64,000 nt of DNA from Saccharum officinarum (lineage: Eukaryota; Streptophyta; Magnoliopsida; Poales; Poaceae). Numbering within the stretch: position 1 is the first letter of the stretch; each line of letters starts with the position of its first letter. Below, piece by piece: positions 57,332 to 64,000 of the stretch. The translations under genes were made by a program, and so were the position numbers. The stretch is taken from the NCBI GenBank assembly GCA_020631735.1, contig CM036179.1, forward strand, positions 27,085,063 to 27,149,062, read 5' to 3'. The notes below the pieces were generated by a model. The model ran no database searches, had not been told where the DNA came from, and worked only from the letters and a program-made list of their open reading frames with translations.

Positions 57332-57382
57332 GAAGACACAGCGAGAGGTGCTTTGCTTTCGTGTTGAAAACTTTTACTACTA

Positions 57383-57622
57383 GGGCCTTGTTTAGTTTGC
57401 CTTAAAGTTCCAAGTTTTTTTACTCTCTCCATCACATCAATTTTTAACCGCTTGCATGGAGTATTAAATGTAGGTAAAAAAAATAACTAATTACATAGTT
57501 TAGTTGGAAATCACGAGATGAATCTTTTGAGCCTAGTTGGTCCATAATTGGACAATATTTACCAAATAAAACGAAAGTGATACTATTCATCGGGTTAAAA
57601 TTTTCTTCAATCTAAACGAGGG
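57383..57622 (+). mobile_element. MITE, GTTTAGTTTGCC type, CTA target duplication
   Basis: From GGGCCTTGTTTAGTTTGCC to ATCTAAACGAGG, flanked by CTA (57380-57382, 57623-57625). Closely related to 58498. Confidence 0.8.
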
Positions 57623-57689
57623 CTAGCTCGGTCAGGATGGATGGTGTGGTTGGTAGCTGTGTTCATCAAGCTTGACAGCTACTCCCTCA

Positions 57690-57932
57690 GGCCTTGTTCA
57701 CTTCTCCATCCCAATCCAAAATATTTTCTCTTCCACCTATCACATCAAATCTTTCGACGCATATATGGAGCATTAAATGTAGGTAAAAAAGATAATTAAT
57801 TGCATAGTTTGTCTGTAAATGTCGGGACGAATCTTTTGAGCTAGTTAGTCCATGATTGGACAAATTTTGCCAAATAACAACGAAAGATGGTACAGTAACT
57901 TTTCATGTACTTTTTACGCAGTGAACACACCC
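57690..57932 (+). mobile_element. MITE, GTTCACTTC type, TCA target duplication
   Basis: From GGCCTTGTTCACTTCTCC to GCAGTGAACACACCC, flanked by TCA (57687-57689, 57933-57935). Opposite orientation to the 56359 copy. Confidence 0.85.
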
Positions 57933-58408
57933 TCAATAAAATAATAGAATCGTTATGAGAATCATGCTGGTTAAACATTTTTAACTTTGATTATATTTAT
58001 AGAAAATACGTGCTAAATAAATTTATTATAAAAATATATTCAATAATCTATCTAATAATACTAATTATGTACCATAAATATTAATATTTTATTATATTTG
58101 ATCAAAGTTTAAAGCTACTTACTTTTTAGAAAACGAGAATGTTTTTTTTGTTTGACAGAGGGAGGACTAGCTGGCCGCCCCGCCCGGGTCAGACTTCAGA
58201 GAGCCCAGAGACGGAGAAGCATTCAAATTCAATGCTGACCTCATCATGCATGGAAATTGCAACCACGACTACTCCCAGTCGCGCCTCTGCATGCTGACGA
58301 CATGTCCGTGGCTGCCTAGTGCCTGCTCTCTCTCCTGCCTCTGCCTTGTTCTGCTCTGCCCATATCCATACTCCCCACTGCTCTTCTCATAGCCATGCTT
58401 TCCTTGCT
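57933..58408. other. Intergenic interval, no gene seen
   Basis: AT-rich first half, CT-rich second half, no recognisable gene. Confidence 0.5.
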
Positions 58409-59568
58409 GAGAGAATTCCCTGGTTGCCATCAAAAGCTATACTTATTCCTTCATTGCCATTGAAAATTACAAGTTTCCTTCATTGCCATTGATTTTACGC
58501 CTTGTTTAGTTTGCCTCAAAGTTTCAAGTTTTTTCACTCTCTCTCCATCACATCAATTTTTAACCGCTTGCATGGAGTATTAAATATAGGTAAAAAAATA
58601 ACTAATTACACAGTTTAGTTGGAAATCACGAGATGAATCTTTTGAGCCTAGTTGGTCCATGATTGGACAATATTTGCCAAATAAGACGAAAGTGGTACTA
58701 TTTATCGGGTTGAAATTTTCTTCAATCTAAACAAGGGCTTAGTTTTGTAATGCCTTATATGCCATTTTCATCTTATACTCCTTAACAGTGATGCAAAAAG
58801 ACGATTATGCCCCCTTCTTCCTTCTTGCCTACATCAAATTCCATGCCGTGCCTTTTCCTACCGAGGCTGGTGCCGCCTGCACCAACGGCCACTGCGCTGT
58901 GGCATGCGAAACATATACGGCAAAGTAATTTTTATTATTCGTACTATATATTTTAATCTTAATATTAAAAGTTAGTTCAACGGGTCTTTATCTTTTTATT
59001 TGCCCAAGGACCCTCAAAATTGTAGAGCCGGCCCTGCGTGCCAGCGTTCCTCGCATTGGCAACGGCTGGGCCCAGGTGTATCTGAGGTGCGAGCTGCGGT
59101 GAGCCGTGCATGGGGCAGCACCGAGGGCGCAGCAAACCTAGCTAGGAGCTCGCACGCGGGGATGGCAGCGCATGGGGCCGCGGACAGGGCAGTACCGACT
59201 GTCGAGCAGGGCGTGCAGAGCTCACGTATAGCGAGGCCACGGCGACGCGGGCAGACCTCATGTGGGTCAGCGGTGTGGGTGGACCTTCTGAGGGGCAATG
59301 AGCTGGGAGCTCGCATGCCACAGCGCAGTGGCCGTTGGTGCAGGCGGCACCAGCCTCGGTAGGAAAAGGCACGGCATGGAATTTGATGTAGGCAAGAAGG
59401 AAGAAGGGGGGCATAATCGTCTTTTTGCATCACTGTTAAGGAGTATAAGATGAAAATGGCATATAAGGCATTACAAAACTAAAATCAATGGCAATGAAGG
59501 AAACTTGTAATTTTCAATGGCAATGAAGGAATAAGTATAGCTTTTGATGGCAACCAGGGAATTCTCTC
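58409..59568. mobile_element. Mutator-like element with long inverted arms
   Basis: The left arm (58409 to about 58915, with a MITE inserted in it) and the right arm (about 59295-59568) are near-perfect inverted copies of roughly 270 bases, beginning GAGAGAATTCCCTGGTTGCC. Flanking 9-mers TTCCTTGCT (58400-58408) and TTCCGTGTT (59569-59577) match at seven of nine, as in an ageing Mutator target duplication. The 380 bp interior is GC-rich in its second part with open frames on both strands but no recognised domain. Confidence 0.7.
58498..58738 (+). mobile_element. MITE inserted in a Mutator-like arm
   Basis: 241 bp from CGCCTTGTTTAGTTTGCC to CTAAACAAGGGC, flanked by TTA (58495-58497, 58739-58741). 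The other arm of the host element reads GATTTTAGTTTTGTAATGCC straight through (complement near 59471-59490), so insertion limits and the TTA target are proven by an internal empty site. Confidence 0.95.
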
Positions 59569-59809
59569 TTCCGTGTTCCCCTTTTCAGCTATGGGTGTTT
59601 TCACTTCGCGAAAAGTACGTGAAAAGTTACTGTAATATTTTTCGTTGTTATTTGGCAAAATTTGTCCAATCATGGACTAACTAGGCTCAAAAGATTCGTC
59701 CTGACATTTACAGACAAACTATGCAATTAGTTATCTTTTTTACCTAAATTTAATGCTCCATGCATACGTCGAAAGATTTGATGTGATGAGTGGAAGAGGA
59801 AATATTTTA

Positions 59810-60287
59810 GGGCCTGTTTGGTTACGTTTTGTTAAAGTTTAAGGGTGTGTTCACTTCGCGAAAAGTAGGTGAAAAGTTATTGTAGCATCTTTCGTTGTTA
59901 TTTAGTAAAATGTATCCAATCATGTACTAACTAGGCTCAAAAGATTTGTCTCGACATTTACAGACAAACTATACAATTAATTATCTTTTTTACCTACATT
60001 TAATACTCCATGCATGCGTCGAAAGATTTGATGTGATGGGTGGAAGATAAAATATTTTGGGTTGGGATGAGGAAGTGAACACACCCTAACTCCCATCACA
60101 TCAATGTTCCCTCAAATGCATGAAGTACTAAATGTAGACTAATTGCATGCATGTCGGTACAGATTAGGAATAATTTACGAGACGAATCTATTAAGCCTAA
60201 TTAGTCTAAGATTAGAAACTTTTTGTCAAATAAAACGAAAGTGCTACAGTGTTTGTTAAACTTTAACTCCTCAAACCAAACACTTCC
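59810..60287 (+). mobile_element. Middle MITE of the nested set, GTTTGGTT type
   Basis: From GGGCCTGTTTGGTTACG to CAAACCAAACACTTCC, interrupted by the inner MITE within its GTTAAAGTTTAACTCCC word. Compare the uninterrupted relative at 52603. The left flank is TTA and the right flank TAC, so one side has mutated or the boundary is off by a base. Confidence 0.85.
59843..60086 (-). mobile_element. Inner MITE of the nested set, GTTCACTTC type
   Basis: 244 bp with perfect 15-base inverted ends GGGTGTGTTCACTTC, flanked by TAA (59840-59842, 60087-60089). It is the youngest of the three, since it splits the middle element. Confidence 0.95.
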
Positions 60288-60315
60288 TACATTAGGATGG
60301 GAAAGTGAACAAGGC

Positions 60316-60914
60316 CTGTTTCTTCATCCATCCATCCAATGTTCGTTCCAAGTCGCGCCGCGCCCGCGCGTGCTTCTATTCAAAGCTTCCTCGTGCTTCA
60401 GTACACCCACAACAGGCAGGCAGGCAGGCAGGCACCGAATCTGACAGCCCCATGGGCCGCCACAACCGGAGTAGCCACCCAGCATAACGTTCCTTCCTTC
60501 ATTGGAGATATAGGCCTAGCAGCAGATACAAAAGCCCAACCATGCAGGCATACAAGTAGCCCAGTAAGTATCGTCAATTCCTCGCCCATCCTTTTTTTTT
60601 CTACCTATTCTTTTGCACTTTGAGCGTCCATAAGTTTGTGTTAATATTATATACAAAGAGGTTTATCGATGATCCCAGAGTTGGGCGACGAAAAGATTAT
60701 TATCACGGCAGATCAAGGATTCATGAAGAAGTTTTGTAGAAGAAAATTTACCTACGTGGCCTTTGCGAACAAAGGATTGAGCATCCTGAAATCTTACAAA
60801 ATTCCTATGGAATGGAAGTCATACCTCTTGGAAACGTTCCGAAAATCATGGACACACCACTGATCCGAGCAATGGCGGAGCGTGAGGTAAAATCAAGGGC
60901 GAGGGCCTGAGTAA
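60316..60914. other. Intergenic interval, no firm gene
   Basis: A GGCA repeat (60416-60433) and a 64-codon frame at 60669-60863 (MIPELGDEKIIITADQGF start) are present. The frame has no recognised family and no visible support. Confidence 0.4.
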
Positions 60915-61140
60915 GGCGTTGTTTAGTCTCCCCGTAAAGTTTACTTCCTATCATATCGGATATTTGGACACATGCATAGAGTATTAAATATAGACTAAAA
61001 AAATAACTAATTGCACAGATTCGGACTACTTTGCGAGACGAATTTTTTAAGTCTAATTAGTCCATGATTTGATAATGTGGTGCTATAGTAAACATGTGCT
61101 AATGACAGATTAATTAGGCTTAATAAATTTATCTCACGGA
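60915..61140 (+). mobile_element. MITE of the GTTTAG family, right end unclear
   Basis: Starts GGCGTTGTTTAGTCTCC after TAA and has the core GCGAGACGAATTTTTTAAGT and CTAATTAGTCCATGATTTGA. Instead of the usual end, it continues into unrelated AT-rich DNA near 61080-61140. Confidence 0.6.
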
Positions 61141-61204
61141 TTACTGAGGACTTGTGTAATTTGTTTTATTATTACTATTCGAACACTCTTATGTGACACC
61201 CTCT

Positions 61205-61277
61205 TATGACACCCGATATGACACCTTTAAACTTTAGCCCCTATGACACCCAATATGACACCTTTAAACTTTAGCCT
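61205..61277. repeat. 37 bp tandem duplication
   Basis: Two units around GATATGACACCTTTAAAC and AATATGACACCTTTAAAC, each with TATGACACCC before and TTTAGCC after. Confidence 0.85.
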
Positions 61278-61929
61278 CTGGATTTAACACCACCTAAAAG
61301 TAGAATTATCCTTCTGGTTTCTCAAGAGAATATTGATTGATTGATAAGAGAGCTTAGAGATTGATAAATGGACACATGTATTGAAATTTTCTTTTAAATC
61401 AACTCATCAATGGACTTCTCATGAGAGATTGATGGGATATATGAGAGTTTGGAGAATGATGAATGGGCACTCGTATTAAAATTTCCTTCCAAATTAATCA
61501 ACTTATCAAGAGGAGGTGGAGGAGAGAGTCCAACATCGTTTCCATGAGGCTTCGCCCCTAGATCCAACACACTACACAAAAGATTTAAATACATACAAAG
61601 CATGCAACTAGGTTGTAAGCAAGTGATTGACACATTGCCCTACAGTTCCCCTACATACAGGCCTCGTAGATCAACTCGAATGACATTATTGTGACTCAAT
61701 GAGCATGTTTTAAAACAAAAATAATGAGCATGCATCTGTGGGCGCACTTAAACCTGTGGTATATACTTCTGCGTGCGTATGTGCTTAGCTAAGGGCATCC
61801 GCAATGGTATAAGTCAGTTACTAACTCTAAGTCAACCTTTTCAATAGTACTAGCTTTTAGCAATGACTCATAATATGATTAGACCCACATAATACTCTCA
61901 CTTGATCTTGAAATGTGTGTATGAATCTA
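61278..61929. other. Intergenic interval, no gene seen
   Basis: An old tandem duplication is suggested at about 61335-61505: two copies of a block with GAGATTGA..AATGG.CAC and AAATCAACTCATCA / AATCAACTTATCA. No coding evidence. Confidence 0.4.
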
Positions 61930-62194
61930 GGCCCTTGTTTAGTTCTCCCAATTCTCCTCCAAATTTCACTATGCAAAAAGAAGATTCCCTGTCACATCAA
62001 AATATCGGCAAATGCATGGAGTACTAAATGTTGATGAAATCAAAAACTAATTGCACAGTTTTGTTGTACTTTGCGAGATGAACATTTTAAGCCTAGTTAG
62101 TCAAAATTTGGATAATTTTTACCAAATACAAACGAAATGCTACAGGAATTCTGATACAGTGTTTTTCTCCCCAATTCACCGAACTAAACGAGGC
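61930..62194 (+). mobile_element. MITE, GTTTAGTTCTCC type, CTA target duplication
   Basis: From GGCCCTTGTTTAGTTCTCC to GAACTAAACGAGGC, flanked by CTA (61927-61929, 62195-62197). Nearly the same as 56693. Confidence 0.8.
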
Positions 62195-62293
62195 CTAGCT
62201 CTTGATCAAAAGCTAGTTTTTCTCTCTCTTTTATTAAAATATGAATCTTTTATTAAAATATGAAAAAAAATGTTCAAAGCAGCTTATGAGTTA

Positions 62294-62524
62294 GGGGGTG
62301 TTTGGTTTGGGGTGTTAAAGTTTAACAAACACTGTAGCACGTTCGTCTTATTTGACAAAAAGTTTTCAATTTTGGATTAATTAGGCTTAATAGATTCGTC
62401 TCGTAAATTACTCCTAATCTGTGTCGACATGCATGCAATTAGTCTACATTTAGTACTCTATGCATTCGAGGGAACATTGATATAATGAGTGTTAAACTTT
62501 AACAAACGTTAACCAAACACGTCC
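62294..62524 (-). mobile_element. MITE, GTTTGGTT type, TTA target duplication
   Basis: From GGGGGTGTTTGGTTTGG to TTAACCAAACACGTCC, flanked by TTA (62291-62293, 62525-62527), with the core in reverse (GATTAATTAGGCTTAATAGA). Confidence 0.85.
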
Positions 62525-62990
62525 TTAACCATTGCGGCAGCCCTGACAACTTTATTTTTTTTATACTCCTGCTACATACAAAGTACAAAGTGTTCAAGTA
62601 GGTCACCTACGGCTAATGAGGACCTCTAAAGCGGGTGATTACTAGTTTATGGCCTCCTGCTCGGGCACTACGAACTCACGCTCCTTTCCGGCGAAAAGAT
62701 GGAAACCTGTTGGCTGATCTGATCCATGCCATGTGCTGCGTGGGCTATCTACATGAATCGCGTGGCACTTTTTGACTTTGACCGGGCATAGCATGGAACC
62801 ATGTCCCTTGGCACAGAGTACGCATGAGCATGATCCTTCAATCATACGAGGATTTAAATTTCACAGATTTTGATAACTTCAAGGGTGCACGAGAGAAAAA
62901 AAATAAAAAAAATCGCATTACACTAATACGTATGCTATATAACTCTAGGCTCATATATTTTCTATCGTATATATTGCATATTCTTCTACT

Positions 62991-63068
<78 letters not shown>

Positions 63069-63633
63069 ATAAACCATGCTAATATTTTGTTTGAATCAAG
63101 CGTCTGAGGGATCCATAGACAGAGCAACGCAAATGCCAATCTCTGGCTGCAAAAAAGAAAAATACAACAATAGATCAAATGGTGGTCGCAAGCCTGTCGA
63201 AGGATCCACTCATGACTGCGTGATGAGTGCCTCCTTTGTGGCCACACACTCATGCTCAAGGGCAGAGACAACGGTGGCGCTTGGGAGAGAGGGGTGGCAG
63301 TTCCCAATGATAGCAACTCATCGAGACGACACGGGGTCAATGACGATGCTAAGTAATGTGGCATCCCATCGATACCCACGGTGAGCCGTCCTAGCGTCCT
63401 GTTACTACTTAATGCTAGGATGGTGGATCAATTAGATATGCATCCAAAACCTTCTTACGAGGGAGATGCCTTCGATGGAGATCAATCTCCCCGAGGATGG
63501 CGTCGCGCAACAGAAACCCTGACTCAGAATCAAAACCCTAACCTCATGATATCATGTAAGCAGTAAGGATTACATATAATGCGTGGATATATTGCATTGA
63601 AATTATCGGATGGTACATATACTGAGACTTAGA
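62525..63633. other. Intergenic interval with AT microsatellite, no gene seen
   Basis: No convincing frame. Open frames over the microsatellite are Ile/Tyr repeats and not genes. Confidence 0.5.
62993..63064. repeat. (AT)n microsatellite
   Basis: About 36 uninterrupted AT units. Confidence 0.95.
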
Positions 63634-63758
63634 GCTACTACACCTCATCGGATACATACATATGGCAATATCATGCTACAATTCTAAGTACCAAATATTA
63701 TATTGCTACTACACCTCCTCGGATACATACATATGGCAATATCATGCTACAATTCTAA
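63634..63758. repeat. 54 bp direct repeat at 71 bp period
   Basis: GCTACTACACCTCATCGGAT begins at 63634 and a near-identical copy at 63705, each continuing through CATATGGCAATATCATGCTA to ATTCTAA. The only difference seen is A/C in CTCATCGG/CTCCTCGG. It abuts the CACTA-like repeats. Confidence 0.9.
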
Positions 63759-63767
63759 TTGTAGAGT

Positions 63768-63970
63768 GCTTTGCCGAGTGCAAAAAAAACTGCTTTGCCG
63801 AGTGCAAAAGAAGCTGCTTTGTCGAGTGCAAAAAAAAAACACTCGGCAAAGACATTCTTTGCCGAGTGCCAAAAAAACACTCGACAAAGAAGCTGCTTTG
63901 CCGAGTGCAAAAAAAAACACTCGGCAAAGAAGGTCTTTGCCGAGTGTTTTTTTGCACTCGGCAAAGCAGT
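63768..63970. repeat. CACTA-type subterminal repeats (CACTCGGCAAAG)
   Basis: Eight or more copies of TTTGCCGAGTGC or the complement CACTCGGCAAAG in both orientations, separated by poly-A/T of 7-10 bases. Arrays of this motif are typical near ends of CACTA DNA transposons in maize and sorghum. The element would continue beyond the window, and no transposase is visible. Confidence 0.65.
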
Positions 63971-64000
63971 TTTTCAAAACACATTTTGAAGCCCTAAATG

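Larger units (their letters stand above)
59593..60315 (-). mobile_element. Outer MITE of a triple-nested set, GTTCACTTC type
   Basis: The left part 59593-59809 (GGGTGTTTTCACTTCGCG onward) and the right part about 60288-60315 (GGGAAAGTGAACAAGGCC) form one element once the middle MITE is removed. The core is in reverse. Confidence 0.85.

Noticed and set aside
59000..59433. Frames of 120-139 codons inside the second Mutator-like element
   Set aside because: Both strands are open in the same GC-rich stretch and the frames run into the inverted arm, so chance is more likely than a captured gene.
60669..60863. 64-codon frame starting MIPELGDEKIIITADQGF
   Set aside because: Composition looks protein-like, but I do not recognise a family and see no supporting splice sites or promoter. 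It may be a gene fragment, so it is noted but not called.
62838..63379. Ile/Tyr repeat proteins
   Set aside because: Translations of the AT microsatellite.
63742..63997. Cys/Ala/Lys repeat frames on both strands
   Set aside because: Translations of the CACTCGGCAAAG array in six frames, not genes.

Overview
The window is nuclear DNA from a grass, most likely a panicoid of the sorghum/Miscanthus/sugarcane type. The evidence is two plant genes with spliced leaders, grass LTR retrotransposons, clustered Tourist-like MITEs, and CACTCGGCAAAG-type repeats at the right edge. The species is inferred, not proven. There is a 349-base assembly gap at 20599-20947. No prokaryotic features, tRNA, rRNA or CRISPR array were seen.

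Layout. 1-2040 is LTR-type repeat sequence with a dense cluster of CCGGACGC words. 2893-15444 is a roughly 3.4 kb LTR of a Tekay/Del-like family on the + strand. It is split by a 9.2 kb chromovirus-type Ty3/gypsy element of the same broad family on the - strand (4839-14015, target duplication TATAT). That element keeps both LTRs, primer-binding site, polypurine tract, RNase H, integrase and a chromodomain-like tail, but lacks gag and most of reverse transcriptase and carries reading-frame breaks. A short TRIM-like element follows at 15450-15940.

Gene 1 (promoter about 19580, CDS 21266-26281, + strand) is a BAG6-type co-chaperone: a Tyr/Pro/His-rich N terminus, an IQ motif, a BAG domain, an acidic tail with a perfect-length 58-residue duplication, and a C-terminal coiled coil. 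Its promoter has two heat-shock-element-like arrays.

27272-34315 holds an LTR remnant, a foldback element and a 1.3 kb Mutator-like element with an exact 9 bp target duplication. 34316-41702 is a nearly pristine Ty1/copia element on the - strand: 489 bp LTRs that appear to differ at one base, target duplication TGGAG, and one uninterrupted 1325-codon gag-pol frame.

Gene 2 (promoter about 49430, CDS 50850-52067, + strand) is an F-box/kelch protein that looks like the orthologue of Arabidopsis HAWAIIAN SKIRT. It has a single coding exon and a leader intron.

52.6-62.5 kb is a dense cluster of related MITEs, including a triple-nested set at 59593-60315 and one insertion for which the empty site is preserved in the opposite arm of a Mutator-like element. 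The right end (63768-63970) carries inverted CACTA-type subterminal repeats.

The two genes show no sign of acting together. They are independent single-copy islands in repeat-rich DNA. I found no clearly new biological system. The most informative items are the nested insertions with internal controls, the young copia element with a GC-rich hairpin leader, and the BAG6 promoter and coding-repeat features.
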